Shown here one piece after another: positions 53,564 to 63,967 of a stretch of DNA of 64,000 nt; within the stretch, counting starts at the first letter, position 1; each line of letters starts with the position of its first letter. The notes beneath the pieces were generated by a model, which was not told where the DNA came from, ran no database searches, and saw nothing but the letters and a program-made list of their open reading frames with translations. Made by a program: the position numbers and the translations under genes. This stretch comes from Mycolicibacterium brumae (GTDB taxonomy: Bacteria; Actinomycetota; Actinomycetes; Mycobacteriales; Mycobacteriaceae), in assembly GCF_025215495.1 (NCBI RefSeq), contig NZ_CP104302.1:2046001-2110000 (forward strand). The letters are read 5' to 3'.

Positions 53564-55265
53564 TCCCGGGGACCGCGCCGACCCGCTGTGGCAGGCGCTG
53601 GCCCTGCTGCGCCCGCGGCTGCCTCGGCTGCTGCTGGCCATCGCGCTCGGCGTCGGCTCGCTGGGCAGCGCGTTGGCGTTGGCGGGGGTGTCGGCATGGT
53701 TGATCGCCCGCGCCTGGCAGATGCCCCCGATCCTGGACCTATCGGTCGCGGTGGTCGCCGTGCGGGCGTTCGGCATCTCCCGGGGCGTGCTGCACTACTG
53801 CGAGCGGTTGGTCAGCCACGATGAGGCGCTGACCGGCGCGTCGAACGCCCGCGCGCAGACCTACCGCCGGTTGGTGGCCCGCCCGGCGGCGTTGCGGGTC
53901 TCCGGCGGTGAACTGGCCGGCCGGGTCGGCGCCGACGTCGACGAACTGTCCGAGGTGCTGGTGCGGGCGGTGCTGCCGATCGCGGTGGCCGCCGTGCTGT
54001 CGGTGGCCGCCGTCGGGGCGATCGCGCTGATCTCCCCCGTCGTCGCGGCTGTGCTGGCGATCTGTCTGCTGGTCGCCGGGATGCTGGCCCCGTGGTTGGC
54101 CGCCCGCGGCGCCGCTGCCGCCGAATTGTCCGCACGGGAACGTCACGCCGACCGCGATGAGGCGGCCGTGCTCGCGTTGCGGCACGGCCCGGAGCTTCGG
54201 GTGGCCGGCCGGCTGCCCGGGCTGATCGCACAAACCCGCGCGCGGCAACGGGATTGGGGCGCCGAGTTGGACCGGGCCGCCGCACCCGCGTCGCTCGGGG
54301 CGGCCGCGCCGACGCTGGCTCTGGGCGCCGCCGTGCTGGCCGCCGCCGTCGTCGGGATCGGGCTGTCCCCCACGCTGGACGCCCCCATTCTGGCGATCCT
54401 GATGCTGCTGCCGCTGTCGTCGTTCGAGGCGACGACGGCGCTGCCTGCGGCGGCGGTCCAGCTGACCCGTTCCCGCATCGCCGCCCGGCGATTGCTGGAG
54501 CTCACCGGGAACCCGCGCGCACCCGAGCCGGCTGGTCGGCTGCGCCGGGCCTCTTCGGAGCTCGTTCCTCGCCCCTCGAACCCGCCGGTGGATCGGCCGC
54601 CCGGACCGGAACCGGACGGCGTCGACCTGCGCGCCGACAATCTGTGTTCCGGCTTCCCCGGCGCCAGCGGCGGTTTCAGTGGATCCCTGGATGTGGCCGC
54701 CGGCGCCCGGGTGGCCGTGACCGGGCCCAGCGGCGCCGGCAAGACCGCGTTACTGCTCACCCTCGCCGGGCTGATCCCGCCGCAGCAGGGATGCGTGACC
54801 GTCGGCGGGGTGGCGCTGAGCAACCTCAACGAAGCCCAATTGCGTTCCCGGATCGGATATTTCGCCGAGGACGCGCACATCTTCGAGACCACCGTTCGGG
54901 ACAATCTGCTGGTGGTCCGCGGCGACTGCGCGGACGCCGAGCTCCAGGAGGCACTGCGCCGGGTGGGTCTCGGCGAATGGCTGGCGGGCCTGCCGGGGGG
55001 TTTGGGCACGGTGCTGACCGGCGGGGCCTCGGCGGTCTCGGCCGGGCAACGCCGACGACTGCTACTGGCCCGGGCGCTGTGCTCGCGGGCGCCGGTGCTG
55101 CTGCTCGACGAGCCGACCGAACATCTCGACATCGGCGACGCCGAACCGGTGCTCGACGAATTGCTGCGCGTCGGCGGCCTGTTCGGTCCGGAGCGCACCG
55201 TGGTGGTCGCCACCCATCACCTGCCGGCGGGTTTCGCCGGGCAGCGGATCCGCGTTCCGGGTTAG
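53550..55265 (+). CDS. cydC: ABC exporter for cytochrome bd assembly, CydC half
   Basis: This 571-residue partner half-exporter has membrane helices at 25-300 and an ATPase domain at about 350-571. Walker A is GPSGAGKT, Walker B VLLLDEPTEHLD and the H loop VVATHH. The signature is SAVSAGQRRRLLLARAL instead of LSGGQ, so one of the two ATP sites may be degenerate. Between the two domains, residues 330-350 (RRASSELVPRPSNPPVDRP) derive from a reverse copy of the repeat seen at tctC/tctB. ATG 53550 overlaps cydD by 14 bp. It ends the cyd operon. Confidence 0.93.
   Translation: MRDGDPGDRADPLWQALALLRPRLPRLLLAIALGVGSLGSALALAGVSAWLIARAWQMPPILDLSVAVVAVRAFGISRGVLHYCERLVSHDEALTGASNARAQTYRRLVARPAALRVSGGELAGRVGADVDELSEVLVRAVLPIAVAAVLSVAAVGAIALISPVVAAVLAICLLVAGMLAPWLAARGAAAAELSARERHADRDEAAVLALRHGPELRVAGRLPGLIAQTRARQRDWGAELDRAAAPASLGAAAPTLALGAAVLAAAVVGIGLSPTLDAPILAILMLLPLSSFEATTALPAAAVQLTRSRIAARRLLELTGNPRAPEPAGRLRRASSELVPRPSNPPVDRPPGPEPDGVDLRADNLCSGFPGASGGFSGSLDVAAGARVAVTGPSGAGKTALLLTLAGLIPPQQGCVTVGGVALSNLNEAQLRSRIGYFAEDAHIFETTVRDNLLVVRGDCADAELQEALRRVGLGEWLAGLPGGLGTVLTGGASAVSAGQRRRLLLARALCSRAPVLLLDEPTEHLDIGDAEPVLDELLRVGGLFGPERTVVVATHHLPAGFAGQRIRVPG
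54550..54575 (-). repeat. Single reverse copy of the GCGAGG(A/T)ACGAG repeat inside cydC
   Basis: On the minus strand, 26 bases beginning GGGGCGAGGAACGAGC match the tctC/tctB 59-bp unit at 22 of 26 positions. It lies in frame in the linker between the membrane and ATPase domains of CydC, where an added loop is harmless. Its orientation and coding tolerance resemble those of the livG copies. Confidence 0.6.
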
Positions 55266-55365
55266 GGCTGGCGCCCGAGGGCTTCGCCTGCCGCCAGCTG
55301 TTGGGAAGGCCCCGCGTGTATCGTGGTCGGGGAAATCGTCCACCGGCCGACCGGGAGCAGACGCC

Positions 55366-55863
55366 TTGACTCAGCCGCCGTATCAGCCGTCCGGCGAACA
55401 GCCCTGGAACTATCCGCCGCCGCCTCCGCAGCCCTATTCCGGCGAGCCGGGCGGCTACCCGGCGCCGGCCCAACCGAAGAACGGGGTGGGTCTCAGCGCC
55501 CTGATCTGTGGCCTGTTGTCGCTGCCGGCGGCGCTCACGGTCGTCGGCGGTGTGGTGCTCGGCGTCGCGGGGATCGTCTGCGGAGTGGTGGGCCGCGGTC
55601 GCGCCAAGCGCGGCGAAGCGAACAACGGCGGGATGGCCACCGCCGGCATCGTCACCGGCGCGCTCGGCGTCGTCGCCTCGGTGGTGGTGGTGATCGTGAT
55701 GATCACCGCCGGCATGTGGCTGTTCAACGAGGGTGGCGGGAAGGACTTCGTGGACTGCCTGAACCGGGCCGGCGACGACGTCGCCGCCCAACAGGCCTGC
55801 CAGGACCAGTGGGCGAACAATCTGGAAGATCGCTTCAGCGTCACGGTGACGCCCGAGCCCTGA
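55366..55863 (+). CDS. DUF4190 domain membrane protein
   Basis: This 165-residue protein has a Pro/Tyr-rich cytosolic N-terminus (residues 1-38, PPYQPSGEQPWNYPPPPPQ), then a DUF4190 pair of helices (GVGLSALICGLLSLPAALTVVGGVVLGVAGIVCGVVGRGRAKRGE), a further helix and a short outside domain with two cysteines (FVDCLNRAG, QQACQDQW). The start is TTG 55366 after CGGGAGCAG; no ATG fits. DUF4190 proteins occur widely in actinobacteria, with unknown role. It converges with tesB, with 3 bp between. Confidence 0.82.
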   Translation: MTQPPYQPSGEQPWNYPPPPPQPYSGEPGGYPAPAQPKNGVGLSALICGLLSLPAALTVVGGVVLGVAGIVCGVVGRGRAKRGEANNGGMATAGIVTGALGVVASVVVVIVMITAGMWLFNEGGGKDFVDCLNRAGDDVAAQQACQDQWANNLEDRFSVTVTPEP

Positions 55864-55866
55864 TCC

Positions 55867-56730
55867 TCAGTTCGTCGGGAAGTACTTGATCAGGCCCTCC
55901 TGGACGACGGTGGCCAGCAGTTGGCCGTCCAGGTCGAAGAAGTGACCCTTCGACATGCCGCGGGATTCCGCCGCCACCGGCGACTGCGTCGAGTACAGCA
56001 CCCAGTCGTCGAACGTGATCGGGCGGTGGAACCACACCGAATGGTTGATCGTGGCGGCGAAGATGCGGTCATGCCCCCAGGACAGGCCGTGGGTGGTGAT
56101 GATCGAGTCCAGCACGGTGGTGTCCGACGAGTACACCATCGCCGCCTGGTGCAGAACCGGGTCCTCGCCGATCTCGCCGCGGGCCTTGAGCCACACCCGG
56201 TTGTGCGGAAGCTTCTCGCCCTTGTCCCGCATGATCCATGCCGGGTCGTTGGTGTACCGCCACTCGATGGGTTTGAGCGCCTCGACGAACAGCGGCACCG
56301 TTTCCTCGTAACCTTCCAACAGCTTCTCGATCGTCGGAAGGTCATGCGGCGGTTGCACTTCCGGAGGCGGGGTGCTGTGCTCCAACCCGCGTCCGCCGGC
56401 CATGAACGCCACCAGCGCGGTCGCCAGCAGGGTGCCGTCCTGCATGACGTCGACGCGCCGGTTGGCGAACCGGCGCTCGTCGCGCAGCCGGACCACCCGC
56501 AACTCGAGATCGTGCTCGGGATCTCCACCGGCGATGAAGTGGATGTTCAGCGCGCTGGGTGGGATGTAGCGCGGCAGGGTGCGCGACGCCGCGACGAAGG
56601 CCTGGGCCATCATCTGCCCGCCGAAGGTTCGGACCGGGTTCTTGCTGGGGTGCGCCCCGAAGAACACGTCCTCGCCACCGGCGCGGAGGTCCAGCACCGC
56701 CAGCAGCTCATCGAAGTCGCGCTGCGGCAC
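55867..56730 (-). CDS. tesB: Acyl-CoA thioesterase II
   Basis: This 287-residue double hot-dog thioesterase hydrolyses medium- and long-chain acyl-CoA. FGAHPSKNPVRTFGGQMMAQAFVAASRTL and INHSVWFHRPITFDDWVLYSTQSP are TesB signatures, including the Asp-containing second-domain strand (HRPITFDDW). In M. tuberculosis the neighbour of pykA is tesB1 (Rv1618). ATG 56730 lies 16 bp after the pyk stop, so it is likely co-transcribed with pyk. Confidence 0.93.
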   Translation of the reverse strand: MPQRDFDELLAVLDLRAGGEDVFFGAHPSKNPVRTFGGQMMAQAFVAASRTLPRYIPPSALNIHFIAGGDPEHDLELRVVRLRDERRFANRRVDVMQDGTLLATALVAFMAGGRGLEHSTPPPEVQPPHDLPTIEKLLEGYEETVPLFVEALKPIEWRYTNDPAWIMRDKGEKLPHNRVWLKARGEIGEDPVLHQAAMVYSSDTTVLDSIITTHGLSWGHDRIFAATINHSVWFHRPITFDDWVLYSTQSPVAAESRGMSKGHFFDLDGQLLATVVQEGLIKYFPTN

Positions 56731-56746
56731 GCGGGCCCCCGTCCTG

Positions 56747-58165
56747 TTAGTGGTCGTCCTCGCCGATCCTATGCACGTGGATCAGGTTGGTGGACCCCAC
56801 GGTGCCCGGCGGCACGCCCGCGACGATGACGACCAGGTCACCGCGACGGTAACGGCCCAGCGCCAGCAGTGACTTGTCCACCTCGCGGATCATGCCGTCG
56901 GTGCTGGTCATCTGGCCCACGATGAACGTCTCGGTGCCCCAGGTCAAGGCCATCTGGCTGCGGATCGCGGGGCGGGCGGTGAACGCCAACAGCGGCAGCG
57001 GGCTGTGCAGCCGGGCCAGCCGGCGGACGGTGTCGCCGGATTCGGTGAACGCCACCAGCGCCCGGGCGTCGAGCCGCTCGCCGATCTCGCGGGCGGCATA
57101 CGAGATGACGCCGCGCTTGGTGCGCGGGGTGTGGGTCAGCGGCGGCGCGGCCGTGGAATTGTCTTCCACCGCGGTGATGATCCGGCTCATGGTGCGCACG
57201 GCGTCGAACGGGTAGCGGCCGACGGAGGTCTCACCGGACAGCATCAGCGCGTCGGCGCCGTCGAGCACGGCGTTGGCGACGTCGGAGGCCTCGGCCCGGG
57301 TGGGCCGGGAGTTCTCGATCATCGAGTCGAGCATCTGGGTCGCGACGATCACCGGTTTGGCGTTCTCGCGGGCCATCTGAATCGCCTGCTTCTGCACCAG
57401 CGGCACCGCCTCCAGCGGCAGTTCGACGCCGAGGTCGCCGCGGGCCACCATGATCGCGTCGAAGGCCAGCACGATCGCCTCGAGATTGTCGATGGCCTCC
57501 GGCTTCTCCAGCTTCGCGATCACCGGCACCCGGCGCCCGCACCGGTCCATCACCGCGTGCACGAGGTCGACGTCGGCCGGGGACCGCACGAACGACAGCG
57601 CCACCATGTCGACGCCGAGGCTCATCGCGAACTCGAGGTCGGCGATGTCCTTCTCGGACAACGCCGGAACCGACACCTCGACGCCGGGCAGGGACAGGCC
57701 CTTGTTGTTGCTGACGGGCCCGCCCTCGATCACCGAGCAGACCACGTCGGGTCCGTCGACGCCTTCGACGATCAGCGCGACCTTGCCGTCGTCGACCAAC
57801 AGCCGGTCATTGACCTTGACGTCCTTGGCGAGGTGCTTATAGGTGGTGGACACCCGGTCGTGGGTGCCTTCGACGTCTTCGACGGTGATCCGGACGGTCT
57901 CGCCGGTCTCCCAGACCGTGGGTCCGTCGGCGAACCGGCCCAGGCGGATCTTCGGGCCCTGCAGGTCGGCCAACACGCCGACGGCCCGCCCGGTGGCGTT
58001 GGAAGCCGCCCGGACCCATTCGTAGGTGGCTTGGTGCGCGGAGTACTCGCCGTGGCTGAAGTTCATCCGGGCGACGTCCATCCCGGCCTCGACGAGCGCC
58101 TTCACCTTTTCTTCGCTACCGACGGCGGGTCCGAGCGTGCATACGATCTTGGCGCGTCTACTCAC
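56747..58165 (-). CDS. pyk: Pyruvate kinase
   Basis: This 472-residue enzyme makes pyruvate and ATP from phosphoenolpyruvate and ADP. Markers include RAKIVCTLGPAVGSEEKV at the N-terminus, MDVARMNFSHGEY, the active-site block VIAKLEKPEAIDNLEAIV with the catalytic Lys, ARGDLGVELPLE and the Mg-binding context, and PTRAEASDVANAVLDGADALMLSGETSVG. It is complete. GTG 58165 is the start. It follows DUF2752 and lgt on the same strand, with a 102-bp gap that probably holds its promoter. Confidence 0.97.
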   Translation of the reverse strand: MSRRAKIVCTLGPAVGSEEKVKALVEAGMDVARMNFSHGEYSAHQATYEWVRAASNATGRAVGVLADLQGPKIRLGRFADGPTVWETGETVRITVEDVEGTHDRVSTTYKHLAKDVKVNDRLLVDDGKVALIVEGVDGPDVVCSVIEGGPVSNNKGLSLPGVEVSVPALSEKDIADLEFAMSLGVDMVALSFVRSPADVDLVHAVMDRCGRRVPVIAKLEKPEAIDNLEAIVLAFDAIMVARGDLGVELPLEAVPLVQKQAIQMARENAKPVIVATQMLDSMIENSRPTRAEASDVANAVLDGADALMLSGETSVGRYPFDAVRTMSRIITAVEDNSTAAPPLTHTPRTKRGVISYAAREIGERLDARALVAFTESGDTVRRLARLHSPLPLLAFTARPAIRSQMALTWGTETFIVGQMTSTDGMIREVDKSLLALGRYRRGDLVVIVAGVPPGTVGSTNLIHVHRIGEDDH

Positions 58166-58267
58166 GACGAATCAGCATAGTCCCGTTCGGCGCGCGTCTC
58201 GACCGATCAAGAAGAGTTCAGATTCCGGTCAACGGGACGACGTCCAGCATGCTGTGGCAACGCGGGG

Positions 58268-58663
58268 TCAGCGGGCGGAGAACTCCGGCGTCAGCGGGAA
58301 GCCCGGCACGTTGCGCACCACCGTCCAGGCCAGCAGCGCGACCAGCACGGTAACAACGAAACCCCTCGTGAGCAGTGGTTTCTTGGTCCCCAAGCGCCAG
58401 CCCGCCCAGAGCGCCAACAGCGGCAGGGCGGCCAGCAGGAAGACATTGTCGTGCACGGCGGTCGACCAGTCGCCGTGCAGCACCGCGTGCGTCATCCGCA
58501 GGCCACCACAGAATGGGCAGTACCAACCGGTGAGCGCGAGGAACGGACAGCCCGGAAACAGGAAACCGGGCCGGTGCGGGTCTGCCAGCGCGGTGTAGGT
58601 GAGCGCCCCGGCGGTCAGCGCGCCGATGCCCAGCGCGCCGTACAGGTTCGCCCGCCCGCTCAC
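58268..58663 (-). CDS. DUF2752 membrane protein
   Basis: This 131-residue protein has three to four membrane helices and the DUF2752 motif CPFLALTGWYCPFCGGLRMTHAVLHGD, rich in cysteines (GCPF and YCPFCGG). The equivalent gene in M. tuberculosis is Rv1616, also unknown. GTG 58663 overlaps the lgt stop (GTGA), so it is translated after lgt. The conserved Cys and aromatic residues may line a membrane-embedded site; no function is established. Confidence 0.88.
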   Translation of the reverse strand: MSGRANLYGALGIGALTAGALTYTALADPHRPGFLFPGCPFLALTGWYCPFCGGLRMTHAVLHGDWSTAVHDNVFLLAALPLLALWAGWRLGTKKPLLTRGFVVTVLVALLAWTVVRNVPGFPLTPEFSAR

Positions 58664-61065
58664 TTCCGCCGGCGGAACCAGCGACGGCGGGGCTCGTTGG
58701 GCTCCGCCACCGCGGCAGCCATCTGGGCGGCCGTGGCGTCCTGCGGGGCGTCGTCCTCACTTTCGGCGGCCACGTCGTCTTCGGCGGGGTCTTCGGTCAC
58801 CACGACGGTCTCGGACGTCTCAGCAGTGTCGGCGGGGTCGTCGGCCTCGGCGATTTCGTCGACCTCGGCAGGATTCTCGACCTCGGCAGGCGCATCGGTC
58901 TCCGACGGCTCATCGACGACATCGTCCTCGTCGTCGAACTCGGCAGCTTCGGCCGCCCGGCTCACCGGATCGTCCTCGTCGCCGTCCTCGGCTTCGGCTT
59001 CCTCGGCGGCACGGCTCACCGGATCGTCGTCGGCGTCTGGCTCCTCGGCCGGTTCCTCGGGAGCGCCTGCGTCCTCCGCTTCCTCCGCGTCCTCCGCTTC
59101 CTCAGCGGAGTCGATCTCTTCGGCCGCCTCGGATTCCGGGGCACTCTCGTTGACCGGTTCGGACAGGCCTTCGAGTTCCTCGGCTTCGGATTCATCGAGG
59201 AGGTCGACATCCGCACCGGAGTCAGCCTCCGACTCGGCCTCGACTTCCGCGTCAACCACGGCCACAGGCTCAGGCTCGGGCTCGGGCTCGATGACGACCT
59301 CGGGGCCCTCGGCCAGTTCAGCCTCGGCGAGTTCGGCGTCTGCGGCGACCGTGTCGGACTCGGCCTCGACTTCCGCGGCGGTTTCAACGAGTGCGGCTAC
59401 CGGCTCGGGTTCCCCATCGACGGCCGCGTCCGCGTCGTGCTCCCCGTCTTCCTCGGGCTCATCGTCTTCCTCGGGTTCCGCTTCTTCGTCGGAATCCGCG
59501 TCCTCGCCCAGCGCAGTCTCCTCGTCAATGTCGATGTCGATGTCGGCATCGGATTCGCTGGACTCGTCAGCGTCCCGCTCGGCTTCGTCGCCATCAGCCT
59601 CGTCGGCGGACGCCGGTTGCTCTTCCTCGCCCTGTTCGGAGACGGCGGCGGGGCCGGCCGGCTCGGCGAACCCTTCCAGCTCTTCGCGCTCGGACTCGTC
59701 GAGCAGATCGACGTCCTCGCCGGAGTCTTCCTCCGGCTCGGGGGACGGTTCCAGGTCGTCCTCGGCCTCGATGGCCACGTCCGGATCCTCGGCCAACTCG
59801 GCCTCGGCCAGTTCGGCGTCCCCGGCGACCGTGTCAGGTTCGGGGTCTTCTTCGACGACCGCGACCACCTCGCCAGCGTCGGGCTCAATGCCGTCCAGCG
59901 CCTCGACCACCTCGATGGCCTCGTCGGGTTCGGCGGCTTCGGCATCGTCGGCGATGTCGACGGTCATGGCCGCCGCGGGGTCCACCCCGGCCTCGATGGC
60001 TTCGGCCAGATCATCGGGTTCGGCCTCGGGCGCCTCTTCGGCCACCAGTTCGGCGGCCTCTGCCTCGGCTTCCTTCTTGCCGTCGACGCTGGCTCTGGCC
60101 ACCGCCACCCCCAGGCCACTGCCTGCGACCGCGGCGGCGAGGTCCTTGCTGACGCTGCCGCCCAGATCGTGCAGTTCCTCCCGAATGGGCTCGGGAGGAC
60201 GTTTGCCCTCGAGGTCCTCGGGCTTCTCCCGGCCCTTGGGCGCGAGGATGAAGTACACCACCGCGCCGATGAACACGAAGGTGGAGGTGAACGAGTTGAC
60301 CCGGATGCCGCCGATTTCGTTGGCGAAATCGGCGCGCAGCAGTTCGACGCAGAACCGGCCCACGCAGTAGCCCGCCACATACAGCGCGAACAACCGGCCG
60401 TGCCCGATCTTGAAGCGGCGGTCCACCCAGATCAGCAGCGCGAAAATCAGGACGTTCCACAGCAGTTCGTAGAGGAACGTCGGGTGCACCACCGCGCACA
60501 GCTCGCCGGTGGACATCCCGTCGAGCGGCTGCGGGCCGGCGCACCCCTTGGGGCCGCGATTGAAGATCTCCATGCCCCACGGAACCGTGGTTTCGCGGCC
60601 GTAGAGCTCCTGGTTGAAGTAGTTGCCGATCCGGCCGATGGCCTGGGCCAGCACGATTCCGGGCGCGACCGCGTCGCCGAAGGCCGGCAGCGGGATGCCG
60701 TGCCGCCGGCAGCCGATCCAGGCGCCCACGGCGCCGAGCGCCACCGCGCCCCAGATGCCCAGGCCGCCGTCCCAGATCCGCAGCGCGGCGATCGGGCCGT
60801 GGCCCCCCGGACCGAAGTACGTCGGCCAGTCGGTGATCACGTGGTAGAGCCGGCCGCCGATCAGCCCGAACGGCACAGCCCACAGGGCGACGTCGTAGAT
60901 GACGCCGCGTTCGCCGCCGCGGGCAACCCAGCGGCGGTCGCCGAGCATCAGCGCGACGATGATGCCGATGATGATGCACACCGCGTAGGCGCGAATCGGC
61001 ACCGGGCCGAGATACCAGACGCCTTGCGGTGGGCTGGGGAAATACGCCAGCAACGTCGTACTCAA
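58660..61065 (-). CDS. lgt: Prolipoprotein diacylglyceryl transferase with a very long acidic tail
   Basis: This 801-residue protein is Lgt for its first 285 residues: seven membrane helices, the signature GRIGNYFNQELYGRET with conserved Arg and Asn, and HPTFLYELLWN. It transfers diacylglycerol from phosphatidylglycerol to lipobox cysteines. From about residue 300 to the end comes a Glu/Asp/Ala/Pro-rich region with internal duplications: AELAEAELAE...DVDLLDESE...ELEG occurs twice (coding about 59660-59830 and 59165-59345) and DPVSRAAE twice near the end. It finishes in the basic PRRRWFRRRK. Such tails occur in mycobacterial Lgt but are much shorter in M. tuberculosis (about 468 residues in all). 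Confidence 0.93.
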   Translation of the reverse strand: MSTTLLAYFPSPPQGVWYLGPVPIRAYAVCIIIGIIVALMLGDRRWVARGGERGVIYDVALWAVPFGLIGGRLYHVITDWPTYFGPGGHGPIAALRIWDGGLGIWGAVALGAVGAWIGCRRHGIPLPAFGDAVAPGIVLAQAIGRIGNYFNQELYGRETTVPWGMEIFNRGPKGCAGPQPLDGMSTGELCAVVHPTFLYELLWNVLIFALLIWVDRRFKIGHGRLFALYVAGYCVGRFCVELLRADFANEIGGIRVNSFTSTFVFIGAVVYFILAPKGREKPEDLEGKRPPEPIREELHDLGGSVSKDLAAAVAGSGLGVAVARASVDGKKEAEAEAAELVAEEAPEAEPDDLAEAIEAGVDPAAAMTVDIADDAEAAEPDEAIEVVEALDGIEPDAGEVVAVVEEDPEPDTVAGDAELAEAELAEDPDVAIEAEDDLEPSPEPEEDSGEDVDLLDESEREELEGFAEPAGPAAVSEQGEEEQPASADEADGDEAERDADESSESDADIDIDIDEETALGEDADSDEEAEPEEDDEPEEDGEHDADAAVDGEPEPVAALVETAAEVEAESDTVAADAELAEAELAEGPEVVIEPEPEPEPVAVVDAEVEAESEADSGADVDLLDESEAEELEGLSEPVNESAPESEAAEEIDSAEEAEDAEEAEDAGAPEEPAEEPDADDDPVSRAAEEAEAEDGDEDDPVSRAAEAAEFDDEDDVVDEPSETDAPAEVENPAEVDEIAEADDPADTAETSETVVVTEDPAEDDVAAESEDDAPQDATAAQMAAAVAEPNEPRRRWFRRRK

Positions 61066-61074
61066 CCCAGCTAC

Positions 61075-61883
61075 CTATCCCCTCTGCCGCACCCCGGCGG
61101 CAAGTTCTGCAGTCAGTTCCCCCAGCGCCGGAATGCCCTCATCGCCGAGCGCTGAAACCAGCGCGGACCCGACGATGACGCCGTCGGCGTAGCCGCCGAT
61201 CGCGGCGGCCTGGGCGCCGGAACGCACACCCAGCCCGACGCCGACGGGAATGTCGGACACCTCGCGAATCCGAGCCACCAGTTCCGGAGCCGCGTTCGAC
61301 ACGGCGTCCCGCGCCCCGGTGACGCCCATGGTGGACGCCGCGTACACGAAGCCACGGCAGTGCGACACCGTCATGGCCAGGCGCTCCGGGGTCGACGACG
61401 GAGCGACCAGGAAGATCGGGTCCAGTTGGTGCGCCTCGGCGGCGGCCAGCCAGTCGTCGGCCTCCTCCGGAATGAGGTCCGGGGTGATGATGCCCATCCC
61501 GCCGGCGGCCGCCAAATCACGGGCGAAAGCGTCAACGCCGTAGCGCAGCACCAGGTTCCAGTACGTCATCACCACCGCGGCGCCACCGGCTGCGCTGACC
61601 GTCTCGACGGCCCGCAGCGAATCACGAACCCGCACACCACCTTTGAGGGCGGCTTCGGTCGCGGCGGCGATGACCGGTCCGTCCATCCCGGGATCGGAGT
61701 AGGAGATGCCGACTTCGACGATGTCGCAACCGGATTCGACCAGGGTCGCCATCGCGCGCATCGAGGTGTCCACGTCCGGGTAGCCGGTGGGCAGGTAGCC
61801 GATCAGCGCCGCGCGGTTGTCGGCGCGACATGCCTCGAACACCGGGCCCAGCCGGCCCTGCTGTCCGGTCGCGACCTGATTCG

Positions 61884-61887
<4 letters not shown>
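61075..61887 (-). CDS. trpA: Tryptophan synthase alpha chain
   Basis: This 270-residue TIM barrel splits indole-3-glycerol phosphate to indole and glyceraldehyde 3-phosphate. The catalytic Glu is in [13 protein letters not shown] with the catalytic Asp just after it (SDPGMDGP). [10 protein letters not shown] and [10 protein letters not shown] are the phosphate-binding loops. GTG 61887 overlaps the trpB stop by GTGA and gives [11 protein letters not shown]; longer starts would extend into trpB. It passes indole to TrpB through the complex tunnel. lgt follows after 9 bp. Confidence 0.96.
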
Positions 61888-63143
<1,256 letters not shown>

Positions 63144-63148
63144 CGGTG

Positions 63149-63967
63149 TCAGCGCGCCGGCTTCGGGCAGGACGGGTGCGCGCCAGCGGTGACCAGGTCG
63201 GCGACCGCGCTGCGCGGATCTCCGCTGGTCACCAGGCCCTCGCCGACGAGCACAGCGTCGGCGCCGGCTCCGGCGTAGGCCAGCAGGTCGGCAGTGCCGC
63301 GAACACCGGATTCGGCCACCCGGATCACGCCGCTGGGCAGCCCGGGGGCGATCCGGCCGAAGCAGTCCCGATCCACCGTCAGGGTCTTGAGGTCGCGAGC
63401 GTTGACGCCGATGACGCTGGCCCCGGCGCGCAACGCGCGGTCGGCCTCCTCCTCGGTGTGCACCTCGACCAACGCGGTCATGCCAAGTGATTCGGTGCGG
63501 TCCAGCATCGCTTCCAGCGCGGGCTGCTCGAGTGCGGCGACGATCAGCAGCACCATGTCCGCGCCGTGCGCGCGTGCCTCGTGGATCTGGTACGGACCGA
63601 CGATGAAGTCCTTGCGCAGCACCGGGATCGAGACCGCCGCGCGGACCGCGTCCAGATCCGCCAAGGATCCATGGAAACGCCGTTCCTCGGTCAACACGCT
63701 GATGATGCGGGCGCCGCCGGCCTCATAGGCCCGGGCCAGATCGGCCGGGTCGGCGATATTGGCCAACTGACCCTTGGACGGGCTGGCGCGCTTGACCTCG
63801 GCGATAACGCCGATACCCGGCCGGCGCAGCGCGGCCGGCACGTCACGCGGCGCCGGAGCAGCCTCCGCGGCGGCCTTGATCTCGGCAAAGCTCACCACCG
63901 CCTCGCGGGCGGCAACGTCGGCGCGGACTCCTTCGATGATGGAGTCGAGCACGCTCGCCGAACTCAT
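63149..63967 (-). CDS. trpC: Indole-3-glycerol phosphate synthase
   Basis: This 272-residue TIM barrel converts CdRP to indole-3-glycerol phosphate. Catalytic signatures are [14 protein letters not shown] (Lys), [27 protein letters not shown] (Glu), [10 protein letters not shown] and VAESGVR. The length is normal. AAGGGGAAC precedes ATG 63967. It is the first gene of trpCBA in this window; trpE would be expected further right, outside it. Confidence 0.97.
   Translation of the reverse strand: MSSASVLDSIIEGVRADVAAREAVVSFAEIKAAAEAAPAPRDVPAALRRPGIGVIAEVKRASPSKGQLANIADPADLARAYEAGGARIISVLTEERRFHGSLADLDAVRAAVSIPVLRKDFIVGPYQIHEARAHGADMVLLIVAALEQPALEAMLDRTESLGMTALVEVHTEEEADRALRAGASVIGVNARDLKTLTVDRDCFGRIAPGLPSGVIRVAESGVRGTADLLAYAGAGADAVLVGEGLVTSGDPRSAVADLVTAGAHPSCPKPAR

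Noticed and set aside
58910..59420. Frameshift or assembly error in the lgt tail
   Set aside because: The frame keeps uniform acidic coding and orderly duplicated blocks, and it ends in an overlap with the next gene, as expected of a real end.
58451..60370. Plus-strand Ser/Ala-rich open frame of 639 codons opposite the lgt tail
   Set aside because: It mirrors the GAG/GAC-rich codons of the acidic Lgt tail; it has no start signal, no domain and no conserved order of residues.
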